DNA of 64,000 nt, taken from positions 1 through 64,000 of the forward strand of contig JAATGG010000264.1 of the NCBI GenBank assembly GCA_015654835.1. The letters are read 5' to 3'. Position 1 is the stretch's first letter. Each line of letters starts with the position of its first letter. The stretch is from Terriglobales bacterium. Lineage in GTDB: Bacteria > Acidobacteriota > Terriglobia > Terriglobales > Acidobacteriaceae. A program made the translations under genes and the position numbers. Of this stretch, positions 10,353-19,540 are shown in pieces. The notes under the pieces are model-generated. The model made no database searches and was not told the DNA's origin. It saw only the letters and a list, made by a program, of their open reading frames with translations.

Positions 10353-10961
10353 ATGCTGGTTCTCGCTTCCGCCTCGCCTCGTCGCCGCGAACTCCTCACC
10401 CAGGCCGGCTTTTCCTTCACCGTGCACCCTGCCAACATCCCCGAAGACCTGGCGCCCGGCGAAGACCCCATCGCCTATGTGACCCGTCTCGCCCGCCAAA
10501 AGGCTGAAACCGTCTTTCGCGAACTGGCCGACGCTCCATGGGTCCGGCAAGCCGCATCGGCCAACCAGCCTCTGATCGTCTTGGGCGCCGATACCACCGT
10601 GACCATCGACGACCGCATCCTCGGCAAACCCGAAGACGCCGCCGATGCCGCCCGCATGTTGCGCCTGCTCTCCGGCCGTACCCATCGCGTAATCACCGGC
10701 GTTGCCGTCATCACCGCCGATGCCGCCGAGATAGCCGCCGAAGTCACCGCCGTCCGCTTTCTCACTCTCTCTGAAGAAGACATCGCCGCCTACATCGCCA
10801 CCGGCGAGCCCATGGACAAGGCCGGAGCCTACGCCATCCAGGGCTGCGCCGCTCGCTGGATTCCCCGCATCGAAGGCTGCTACTTCAACGTAGTCGGCCT
10901 CCCCCTCGCCCTGGTCTCCACCCTTCTCTCCGCCACATCACCAGCCACCGGCAGCAGGTAA
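10353..10961 (+). CDS. maf: Maf-family nucleoside triphosphate pyrophosphatase
   Basis: MLVLASASPRRRELLTQAGFSFTV; VLGADTTV; GRTHRVITGVAVI; internal ATG of ORF 10092-10961. Confidence 0.9.
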   Translation: MLVLASASPRRRELLTQAGFSFTVHPANIPEDLAPGEDPIAYVTRLARQKAETVFRELADAPWVRQAASANQPLIVLGADTTVTIDDRILGKPEDAADAARMLRLLSGRTHRVITGVAVITADAAEIAAEVTAVRFLTLSEEDIAAYIATGEPMDKAGAYAIQGCAARWIPRIEGCYFNVVGLPLALVSTLLSATSPATGSR

Positions 10962-11186
10962 CAAAGTCTAACTGGCAAGCAAGCCGCAGTCACAAGCATC
11001 GGCAAACAAAGCTGGCAACCTTCTCTTGCAGTTTCTATCTCGATAACGTCGTCCCGGGCAGGTCGAAAGGCTCGTCCACGTCACCGACGAACCTCCCGCA
11101 AAATCCTCCGCACTAAAAAGCCCAGCTTCATCCCCCGGAGCCCTCCGCGCTAAACTTTTAGCTACCTGACACCGAAGGAAAAATTC

Positions 11187-13169
11187 ATGCGGATTCGCAC
11201 CTTGCTCCATGGCGTGCTCCTGCTCCTGACCCTGTTTTTCCCAGTCTTCGCCCACGCCCAGTTCCAGCCCCCCACCGACGCAGAGCTCAAGATGACCTCC
11301 GATCCCAAAGCCCCCGGGGCAGCAGCCGTCTATCTCTATCGCGAAGAAACTACCGACGACATCCTCCACTTCCACAGCTACTACGAGCGCATCAAAGTGC
11401 TCGCGGAAAAAGGCAAGGAACTGGCCACGATCCGCGTCCCCTATGAGCCCGGCCAGTTCAAGGTCACCGGTATCAAGGGCCGCACCATCCACCCCGATGG
11501 AACCATCGTTCCGCTGACCACCAAGCCTGATGACCTCATGGACATAAAGAACGGCAAATCTCAAGTCAACACCATGGTCTTCACCCTGCCCAATGTTGAA
11601 GTCGGCAGCATCCTCGAGTATCGGCTTGAGCTTCGTTACGACGACAACATGGTCTCCTCGCCGACCTGGCATATTCAGCAGCCTTATTTCGTCCACAAAG
11701 CGCACTATATGTTCCGCGCTGTCGATGTCAACAGTGCCTGGCGTTCCATCACCAATGACCGCGGGCAACACCTCGGTCAGCTCATGTATGCCGTAACTTC
11801 CCTTCCTCTCGACTCGGTGGTTCAAAACGTCAGTGGCCGCTATACCGTCGATCTCACCGACATTCCCCCCACCCCGCACGAAGACTGGATGCCGCCGCTT
11901 AATACCATCAACAAACGCGTTGAGTTCTACTACACCTACGCTCACACAGGCGAGGAATTCTGGGACTCCGAAGGCAAGCGCTGGGCACGGGAAACCGGGG
12001 ACTTCACCACTCCCACTTCCCAGCTAAAAAAGACAGTCGCAGTGATCGTCGCTCCCACCGACACCGACGAGCAGAAAGCCCGCAAAATTTATGCAGCCGT
12101 CTTAAAGCTCGACAACACCAATTTCAGCCGCATAAAGTCCGAGGCCGAACGCAAAGCCGAGAAAATCAAAAGCATCAAGAACGCCGAAGATGTGTGGAAG
12201 CAGCAAAGCGGTTCTAGCGATGAAATCACTCTGCTCTACATAGCGCTCGGCCGCGCCGCCAATCTGAAAGTCTGGCCTGTGGAGGTGACCGACCGCAGTC
12301 GCGCCCTCTTCGATCCCCGCTTCTTAGACTCCGGTCAGTTGGACGATTATCTCGTCGAAGTCGAAATTGCAGGCAAGAGCATTCTCCTCGATCCAGGACA
12401 GAAAATGTGCACCTTCGGTCAGGTTCATTGGAAGCACGGCCTGGCCTCCGGATTCCATCTTGCCGCCAACGGACCGAGTCTTTCCACCACCCCCGCCGTC
12501 CTCTATAAGACCGCCGTGACAAAACGCATAGCCGATCTCCGGATCAATGCCGATGGAAGCATGAAAGGAACCGTGCGCATCGCGATGACCGGCCCCGAAG
12601 CACTGCACTGGCGCCAACTGGCCCTCCAAAACGACCCTGAAGAAATCAGAGAACGATTCGACGAACACATCCACAATGAAGTGCCCGATGGCGTTCAGGT
12701 CGAAACCGATCACTTCATCGGCTTGGACGATCCCGACGTCAATCTGCTCGCCATCGTCAACGTCAATGGCAACATGGGAACCGCCACCGGCAAGCGCCTC
12801 TTCCTGCCCGGCCTGTTCTTTGAATCGCGAAGCAAGCATCCCTTCGTCGCAGAAGACAAGCGCACCGCTCCCATCGACGTTCAATATGCCAGGGCCGTGC
12901 AAGACGATGTCACCTATCATCTGCCGGCCGGCTTCACCGCCGAGAGCGCGCCGCAAACGACCGACATTCAATGGCCCGACCATGCTTTCCTCAAGATCCT
13001 CTCCCTGCCCGCGGATGGCGCTGTCAAGGTGAAGCGGCTCCTGATCTATAATTTCACGCTCCTCACTCCCGACAATTACACGGAGCTTCACAACTTCTAT
13101 CAAAAGACCGCAACGGCCGATCAGCAGCAACTCGTGCTCATGCGCTCCCCAATCGCCAAAGGAAACTGA
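11187..13169 (+). CDS. DUF3857 domain transglutaminase-like exported protein
   Basis: Signal peptide, YYERIKVLAEKGKELATIRVPY and transglutaminase-like core region. Confidence 0.8.
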   Translation: MRIRTLLHGVLLLLTLFFPVFAHAQFQPPTDAELKMTSDPKAPGAAAVYLYREETTDDILHFHSYYERIKVLAEKGKELATIRVPYEPGQFKVTGIKGRTIHPDGTIVPLTTKPDDLMDIKNGKSQVNTMVFTLPNVEVGSILEYRLELRYDDNMVSSPTWHIQQPYFVHKAHYMFRAVDVNSAWRSITNDRGQHLGQLMYAVTSLPLDSVVQNVSGRYTVDLTDIPPTPHEDWMPPLNTINKRVEFYYTYAHTGEEFWDSEGKRWARETGDFTTPTSQLKKTVAVIVAPTDTDEQKARKIYAAVLKLDNTNFSRIKSEAERKAEKIKSIKNAEDVWKQQSGSSDEITLLYIALGRAANLKVWPVEVTDRSRALFDPRFLDSGQLDDYLVEVEIAGKSILLDPGQKMCTFGQVHWKHGLASGFHLAANGPSLSTTPAVLYKTAVTKRIADLRINADGSMKGTVRIAMTGPEALHWRQLALQNDPEEIRERFDEHIHNEVPDGVQVETDHFIGLDDPDVNLLAIVNVNGNMGTATGKRLFLPGLFFESRSKHPFVAEDKRTAPIDVQYARAVQDDVTYHLPAGFTAESAPQTTDIQWPDHAFLKILSLPADGAVKVKRLLIYNFTLLTPDNYTELHNFYQKTATADQQQLVLMRSPIAKGN

Positions 13170-13171
13170 TC

Positions 13172-15166
13172 ATGGCCTCCGCGCTCTCCATCAAGGCTCT
13201 ACTCGCCCGGCTCACCATGCCCGCGCTGCTTCTCTGCGCCTGCCAGCCGGGCCTCGCCAGTTGGTTCAACAAAGATAAGCAGCCCCTGCCCCAATGGGGA
13301 CTCGACGCCGCGAAGACTCCCACGCCCGACTACGCCCGGAATGCCTCGGCCGTCGTCCTCTTCAATGAGTTCGTTGAAACCATCGACGCTCAGGGCCGCG
13401 CCGTCGAGCGGCAACGCCAGGCCGTTCGCATTCTCAAGCCGCAAGGCCGCGACAATATCTGTGAGGTCGATTACGACGACGATGAGAAGCTCAACTACTT
13501 CCGCGCCTGGACCCTCGCCGCCGATCAAAAGCAATTTCAGGCCCAGGACACCGACTTCGTCGAACACGGCGATACCGATGTTCCCGTCATGTATTCCACG
13601 CGCAAATATCGCATCGTCCAGCCCCCAGCCCTCGATGTGGGCGCCACCTTCTTCTGTGAGTCCGAGGAATTGCTCCAGCCCTATTTGCAGGAAAAAATCT
13701 GGCAGATCCAGAGCGACACCCCCATCGCTTTCCAGGCTCTTGAAGTCGACCTCCCCGCCGGTCGCGCCCATGCCGAAGCCTGGCGCAACCATCTCCCCGT
13801 CAAGCCGGTTGAAGTCGCTCCAAACCACTGGCGCTGGGAGCTCAAAGACGAGCCCGCGCTCATTCTCCGCGATATCCCCTCCAGCCCCGAATGGCCTGCC
13901 CTCGCCGCCCGCATGGATATCCAATGGGGAGATGCCGCCGTCGTCGGCACTGACAACCAGTGGCGCGCGATCGGCAAGTGGGTTACGACCCTCGAAGCAA
14001 ACCGCCCCGACCCGTCCCCCGAGATCGTAGACAAGGTTCAGCAGCTCATCGCCGGTGCGCCCGACTTCTACACCAAGCTAAGCCGCATCACCGAGTCCAT
14101 CCAGAAAAACATTCGTTACTTCATCGTCATGCGCGGCATCGGCGGCCTGCAGGCCAACCACGCCTCCGATATCTTCCACAACAAATATGGCGACTGCAAA
14201 GACAAGACCACTCTCCTCATCTCCATGTTGCAGGTCGCCGGCATCCAGGCCTTCTACGTTCCCGTGGATGACCGCCGCGGCGTTGTCGATCCTGACCAGC
14301 CCTCGCTGCTCGGCAATCACATGATCGCCGCCATCGAGCTTCCCAGCAACCTGCAAGACCCTCGTCTCCAGGCAGTCGTGAAGGCCAAAAACGGCAAGCG
14401 TTATCTCATCTTCGATCCCACCAACGAACACACCCCCGTCGGCAATCTGCCCTCTTATCTGCAAGGGGGATACGGCACTCTCGCCGCCGGACCCTCCAGC
14501 CAGATCATCGCTCTGCCTGTCCTCGATCCCGACGCCAACGGCACGGAGCAGAAAGGCTCCTTCACCCTCTCGGCCGACGGAACCCTCACCGGGATTGTCG
14601 ATACCTCTCACTCCGGTCCCGACGGCGCAGAGTTCCGCCTCTTCCTCAAAAAAACCGACGAGAAGGAACGAAAAACAATCTGGGAAACGCATGTCGCCTC
14701 CACCGTCCCCGGTGCCACCCTCGATGCCTTTGAATTCGTGCAGCCGCCTGCCCTCGACAAGCCCCTCGAATTCCATTACAAGTTCACCGCCGGCCAGTAC
14801 GCCCACACCGCCGGACCTCTCCTGCTGGTCCGCCCTCATGTCGTCGGTTCGTTCGCCCTGCCCTTCAACGACAAGCCCCGTACCCTCCCCATTGACCTGA
14901 ATGCCACCGGCCACTGGCATGACAGCTTCGATATCGCCATTCCCGCCGGCTATGTAGTCGATGAAATTCCCGACCCCGTAAAAATCGACGTGGCGTTCGC
15001 CAGCTATAGCTCCTCGGTAACCGCCAAGGCCAACCTGCTTCACTGCGAACGCGAATACATCGTCCGCCAGGTGCAGATTCCGCCCGATCAGGCCAATGCC
15101 TTCCGCAATCTCGAAGGCGTCATCCTGAGCGACGAAAAAGCCACCGCCGTTCTCAAAAAACAATAG
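13172..15166 (+). CDS. DUF3857/transglutaminase domain protein (tandem paralogue)
   Basis: Signal/lipobox-like N-terminus LLLCACQPG; NKYGDCKDKTTLLISMLQVAGIQAFYV transglutaminase core. Confidence 0.85.
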   Translation: MASALSIKALLARLTMPALLLCACQPGLASWFNKDKQPLPQWGLDAAKTPTPDYARNASAVVLFNEFVETIDAQGRAVERQRQAVRILKPQGRDNICEVDYDDDEKLNYFRAWTLAADQKQFQAQDTDFVEHGDTDVPVMYSTRKYRIVQPPALDVGATFFCESEELLQPYLQEKIWQIQSDTPIAFQALEVDLPAGRAHAEAWRNHLPVKPVEVAPNHWRWELKDEPALILRDIPSSPEWPALAARMDIQWGDAAVVGTDNQWRAIGKWVTTLEANRPDPSPEIVDKVQQLIAGAPDFYTKLSRITESIQKNIRYFIVMRGIGGLQANHASDIFHNKYGDCKDKTTLLISMLQVAGIQAFYVPVDDRRGVVDPDQPSLLGNHMIAAIELPSNLQDPRLQAVVKAKNGKRYLIFDPTNEHTPVGNLPSYLQGGYGTLAAGPSSQIIALPVLDPDANGTEQKGSFTLSADGTLTGIVDTSHSGPDGAEFRLFLKKTDEKERKTIWETHVASTVPGATLDAFEFVQPPALDKPLEFHYKFTAGQYAHTAGPLLLVRPHVVGSFALPFNDKPRTLPIDLNATGHWHDSFDIAIPAGYVVDEIPDPVKIDVAFASYSSSVTAKANLLHCEREYIVRQVQIPPDQANAFRNLEGVILSDEKATAVLKKQ

Positions 15167-15345
15167 GAGATTCCAGCCAAAAGCCCACGCCCCCTTTGCC
15201 GCTCATCCGATGCCCCTCCACGGCAAAAACATACATGCCTCAAAGAAACGGGCTGTTGCCCAAATCGCGGTGCAACAGCCCCTTGCCAATGGCTATCATG
15301 GGGAGGGATGATAACGCTATCAGCCTTCCATCCTTCGAGGTACGC

Positions 15346-16299
15346 GTGACTGCCGATTCGCAAAATTCTGTCCTGGTTTACGACGTGGGAGGAAGCCACG
15401 TTTCCGCCGCCGTCTGCTACAAAGATGCCTATCGGCTTGGCTCCATCGTCGCCGCCCCGCATCCTGCCGAACAAACTCCGGATGCCTTCGTTCAAGTCCT
15501 CCACTCCCTCGGCCAGCAGGCATCCAGCGAGTCCGGCCAAATCCTCGGCGCGGAACTGGCCATGCCCGGCCCCTTCGATTACCAGGCCGGCGTCAGCCAG
15601 ATGCGCCACAAACTCCCCTATCTCTATGGAGTGAGTCTCCGCCAACTCCTTGCCCAGCGCTTCGGCTGGCAGCCGGAGCAGGTCCGCTTCCTCAACGATG
15701 CCGACGCCTTTCTCCTCGGAGAAGTTGGAGCCGGTGCCGCCCGCGGCGTCCCTCGGGCTGTCGGCATCACCCTCGGCACAGGAATCGGTTCCTCCTTCGC
15801 CGTCGATGGGCACGTTGTCACCGAAGGCCCCGGCGTCCCTCCCGGCGGAGAAATCTGGAACCTCCCCTATGAGGCTGGCATCGTCGAAGATGCCCTCTCG
15901 ACCCGGGCCATCCGCCGCGACTACCAGCAGCGTACCGGCGTCCTTCGTGAGGTGTCTGCCATCGCCGCTTCCGCGCCCGGCGATCCCGATGCTGCCGCAA
16001 TCTTTACCGAATTCGGCCGTCACCTCGGCCAGGCGTTGCGCCTCGTCCTCGCCCAGTTCGCTCCCGACGTCATCGTCATCGGCGGAGGCATCTCCCGTTC
16101 CGCGCCTCTGTTTCTCGCCGCCGCCCAGCGCGAGTTGGAGAATCCCCGCTTCCGTCTCCAGGCCTCCACCCTGCTCGATCACGCACCGCTGGTCGGTGGC
16201 GGCGTTGCCTGGTTCAGCGAAGCGGACAGCCCAATCGCCCCCAATCCCCCCGCTCCGCCCTCCGCGGATTCGCTACCGGCAGCCGGCAAAGTTCGTTAA
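15346..16299 (+). CDS. ROK family protein (sugar kinase/regulator)
   Basis: VLVYDVGGSHVSAAV, FLNDADAFLLGE, GITLGTGIGSSF, PPGGEIWN; start codon approximate (GTG region). Confidence 0.85.
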   Translation: MTADSQNSVLVYDVGGSHVSAAVCYKDAYRLGSIVAAPHPAEQTPDAFVQVLHSLGQQASSESGQILGAELAMPGPFDYQAGVSQMRHKLPYLYGVSLRQLLAQRFGWQPEQVRFLNDADAFLLGEVGAGAARGVPRAVGITLGTGIGSSFAVDGHVVTEGPGVPPGGEIWNLPYEAGIVEDALSTRAIRRDYQQRTGVLREVSAIAASAPGDPDAAAIFTEFGRHLGQALRLVLAQFAPDVIVIGGGISRSAPLFLAAAQRELENPRFRLQASTLLDHAPLVGGGVAWFSEADSPIAPNPPAPPSADSLPAAGKVR

Positions 16300-16548
16300 C
16301 CGCGCGCCCTTGCGCGAAATGCTCTGGCCAGCCTGTTCCTGTCTCGGCAATACGCGGCGGAAACAGGCTCTCCAGCCCCGGATCGCAATCCCCCATTTTT
16401 GAGCGGCCCCGCTTCCGCCCGAAGCATTTCCTCTGTGCTCGAACGAACTGCGTTTCAAATCCCAATCGATGCGCCACGACCGCCTCGCTGCTCCCGCAAG
16501 CAAGCCATCCCGCCCAACCCCGTAAGATAGTGGCTGAGCCTGAAAGCC

Positions 16549-19020
16549 ATGCCTCTCCTCGATCCCATTCCGTCTCCCGTTGCCAACGCCGACTTTGCCG
16601 CACTTGAGTGGCAGCCGCTCCTGGCTCTGGTGGCTGGTTTTGCCGCCTCTCCCGTGGGCCGCGCCGCCATCCTTGACCTTCAGCCCTCCACCGATGAATC
16701 GTGGATCACCCGCCAGCACCAGCTCACCGGCGAACTCCGTCTCCTCCTCGGCGAACAGGTTTCCATCCCCCTCGGCGGACTCTTCGATCCCACCCAGCTT
16801 GCCGCCAAGGCCCATATCCCCGGCGCCGCCCTTGAGGCCAATGAACTGCAGGCCATCGCCCGCATCGCCAACGACATCGCCGCCTGGCAATCGCTTCTGC
16901 AGTCCCCTCCCGCGCGTGTATTGGGCAGGCTTCCCGGTCTCTCCGGCCTCTCTGCCGGCCTTTCCACCGGCCTCCGTTCGCTCGCCGAGTCCATCGAGCG
17001 CAAAATTCAGCCCGATGGCTCCCTCGCCGACGACGCCTCTCCCGAACTCGGCCGCATCCGCCGCGAGCAGGAGCGCCAGCAGCGCCTCATCGAAGAGAGC
17101 CTCCGCGCCGCCCTCCGCAAGCTCTCCAGCGACGGCGCCACCCAGGACGACCTCATTACCATCCGCGGCGAGCGCTTCGTCATCCCCGTCCGCTCCGATC
17201 TCAAGCGCCGCGTCTCCGGCGTCGTCCACGGTGCCAGTTCCTCCGGCCAGACCGTCTACGTCGAGCCCCTCGAAACCATCGAGCAGAACAACGAGCTCGT
17301 CCGCCTTCTCGAAGAGGAACAGGCTGAAATCCACCGCATTTTCGTCGCCCTCACCCACATGGTCGGCGGTTATGCCGAAGCCCTTGTGGAAGGTGCCCGC
17401 GTTCTCGCTTTAGTGGATACGCTGCAGGCCCGCGCCCGCTTTGCCCGCGACTACGAGTGTGTAGCCCCCGCCATCGCACCCGATCGCCTCCACCTTGAGG
17501 CCGCCCGCCATCCTCTGCTTGAAAAGCGTCTTCGCGCCACCGGTGGCCGTGTCATCCCGCTTACTTTGGAACTCACCGCCGAGGCCCGCCAGCTCATCAT
17601 CAGCGGACCCAACACCGGCGGCAAAACCGTCACCCTCAAGACCACCGCGCTGCTGGCCATGATGGCCCAGGCAGGCCTGCCCATACCCGCCACCGCCGCC
17701 AGCTTCCCCGTCTTTGACGCTTTCCTGGCCGATATCGGCGACGCCCAGTCCATCGAAGCCGCGCTCTCCACCTTTTCCGCCCATATCACCAACCTCGACC
17801 GCCTCTCGCGCCTGGCCGATAGCCGTTCCCTCGTCCTGCTTGACGAGTTGGGCTCCGCCACCGATCCCGAAGAAGGTTCCGCGCTGGCCGTCGCCGTCGC
17901 CAGCTACTTCCTCACCGCCGGCGCCTGGTCCCTCATCTCCACCCATCACACCTCGCTCAAGGTCTACGCCGCCAACACGCCCGGCGTGCTCAATGCCGCC
18001 GCCGGCGTCGATGAACTGACCCTCGCGCCCAATTACCAGCTTCGCCTCGGCGTCCCCGGCGCCTCCGCCGGCATCCAGACCGCCGAGCGCCTCGGCCTCA
18101 ACGCCACCATCATTACCGCCGCCCGTCAGCGCCTCGGTTCCCAGCAGGTGGATATCGCCCGCTTCCTCGACCGCCTCCACAACGAGCTCACCCAGCTCGA
18201 AGCCGATCGCAAAGCCGCCCGCGAGCAGCAATACGCCCTCAATCAGGAGCGTGCCCGCCTCGCCCGCGAAGGCGACACCGAGTTGCGCGCCCGCACCCGC
18301 GAGCTTGAAACCAAGCTGGCCTCGCTGCTCAAGGATTTCGAGTTCCAGATGCGCGAAAACGTGCGCGCCATTGAAGACCGCGCCGCCCAGCAGAAGCTGT
18401 CCAAAGAAGCGGAGCGCCGCATGATCCGCCTGCGCCGCGAGTTTCAAGAGAGCTTCAACCAGACCGTCGTCGCGCATCGCAGCGGAGCCGACCAGGGCGA
18501 CACCAACGCCCAGCCGCATGTCGTCCGCCACGTTGCCGCCGGCGATCAGGTCCGCCTCAAGTCGATGAACAAGGTAGCCACCGTTCAGCGCGAAGTCGAG
18601 CAAGACCTCTTTGAAGTCGCCCTCGGCCCCATCAAGATGCGCATCAAGCGCGACGACATCGCCGAGGTCCTTCGCCCCGGCAGCGCCCAGGCCACAGAAC
18701 GGGCCGATCCCCTCGCCGCCGCCCGCAAGCAGAAGGGTGTACAGGTCACCGTTACCAGCGCCAACACCGACGACATGCGCATGGAAATCAACCTCATCGG
18801 CCGCACCGTCGACGAAGCCACCGAAGATCTCGAAAAGTACCTCGACCGCGCCTTCCTGGCCGGCCTCCCCCGCGTCCGCATCATCCACGGACACGGTGCC
18901 GGCATCCTCCGCCGCGGCGTCCGCGAATTCCTCAAGAGCCACCCCCACGTAGCCACCTTCGCCGAAGCCCCCCAGAACGAAGGCGGCCAAGGCGCCACCC
19001 TGGTCGAACTACGCCAGTAG
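16549..19020 (+). CDS. mutS2: Endonuclease MutS2 (MutS-like ATPase with C-terminal Smr domain)
   Basis: ISGPNTGGKTVTLKTTALLAMMAQAGLPIPA, LVLLDELGSATDPEEGSALA, Smr VRIIHGHGAGILRRGVREFL. Confidence 0.95.
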   Translation: MPLLDPIPSPVANADFAALEWQPLLALVAGFAASPVGRAAILDLQPSTDESWITRQHQLTGELRLLLGEQVSIPLGGLFDPTQLAAKAHIPGAALEANELQAIARIANDIAAWQSLLQSPPARVLGRLPGLSGLSAGLSTGLRSLAESIERKIQPDGSLADDASPELGRIRREQERQQRLIEESLRAALRKLSSDGATQDDLITIRGERFVIPVRSDLKRRVSGVVHGASSSGQTVYVEPLETIEQNNELVRLLEEEQAEIHRIFVALTHMVGGYAEALVEGARVLALVDTLQARARFARDYECVAPAIAPDRLHLEAARHPLLEKRLRATGGRVIPLTLELTAEARQLIISGPNTGGKTVTLKTTALLAMMAQAGLPIPATAASFPVFDAFLADIGDAQSIEAALSTFSAHITNLDRLSRLADSRSLVLLDELGSATDPEEGSALAVAVASYFLTAGAWSLISTHHTSLKVYAANTPGVLNAAAGVDELTLAPNYQLRLGVPGASAGIQTAERLGLNATIITAARQRLGSQQVDIARFLDRLHNELTQLEADRKAAREQQYALNQERARLAREGDTELRARTRELETKLASLLKDFEFQMRENVRAIEDRAAQQKLSKEAERRMIRLRREFQESFNQTVVAHRSGADQGDTNAQPHVVRHVAAGDQVRLKSMNKVATVQREVEQDLFEVALGPIKMRIKRDDIAEVLRPGSAQATERADPLAAARKQKGVQVTVTSANTDDMRMEINLIGRTVDEATEDLEKYLDRAFLAGLPRVRIIHGHGAGILRRGVREFLKSHPHVATFAEAPQNEGGQGATLVELRQ

Positions 19021-19085
19021 TTGCAAAATAGCTGCAACGTAGCTACGGTTCCAGCGCTACTTCTTATCCCTGAAGAGGAACGGCG

Positions 19086-19406
19086 ATGTTGGAAGAATTG
19101 AAAAACAAGACCTTCGCAAATGAAACGGAAGAAGCCTCCTGGTGGGAATCGAACGAGGACGCTTTGGCAAGCGAGTTCGAGAAGGCCACTGCAGAAGGCC
19201 GCGTCGGCATCGGCACAGTCGCCAGAAAAGCCGCATTGCCTTCGACAACGATCCGCCTCGATCCGGAAGATATCGCCAAAGCACGCATACAGGCCTCTGA
19301 ACGAGGCTTACGCTATCAGACCTACCTGAAAATGATCATTCACGAAGCTCTCCGCAACACCGAAACCAGCCACACCCCCTCGCCCTCACAGAATCAAAAG
19401 TCATAA
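19086..19406 (+). CDS. CopG/BrnA-like antitoxin family protein
   Basis: LPSTTIRLDPEDIAKARIQASERGLRYQTYLKMIIHEAL ribbon-helix-helix-like C-terminus. Confidence 0.7.
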   Translation: MLEELKNKTFANETEEASWWESNEDALASEFEKATAEGRVGIGTVARKAALPSTTIRLDPEDIAKARIQASERGLRYQTYLKMIIHEALRNTETSHTPSPSQNQKS

Positions 19407-19424
19407 AGCTCAAAACAATAAAAA

Positions 19425-19450
19425 GGCCTCGAAGGAATATCCCCGAGGCC
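19425..19450 (-). terminator. Rho-independent terminator downstream of clpB
   Basis: Hairpin GGCCTCG/CGAGGCC with A-run on + strand (U-run on minus transcript). Confidence 0.75.
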
Positions 19451-19540
19451 CCCAACATCCAAACAACCCAACAAGCCATCCAAGCGCCGACTCGCTAACT
19501 AGCTAACCAGCTAACCAGCTAACCAGCCAGCAATCCGCCT

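Noticed and set aside
10968-11945. 325-aa minus-strand ORF overlapping the DUF3857 gene start
   Set aside because: No recognisable domain; overlaps a better supported secreted protein on the + strand.
17410-18990. 526-aa ORF antisense to mutS2
   Set aside because: Gly-rich shadow ORF opposite a strongly recognised gene; a GC-skewed codon third-position artefact.
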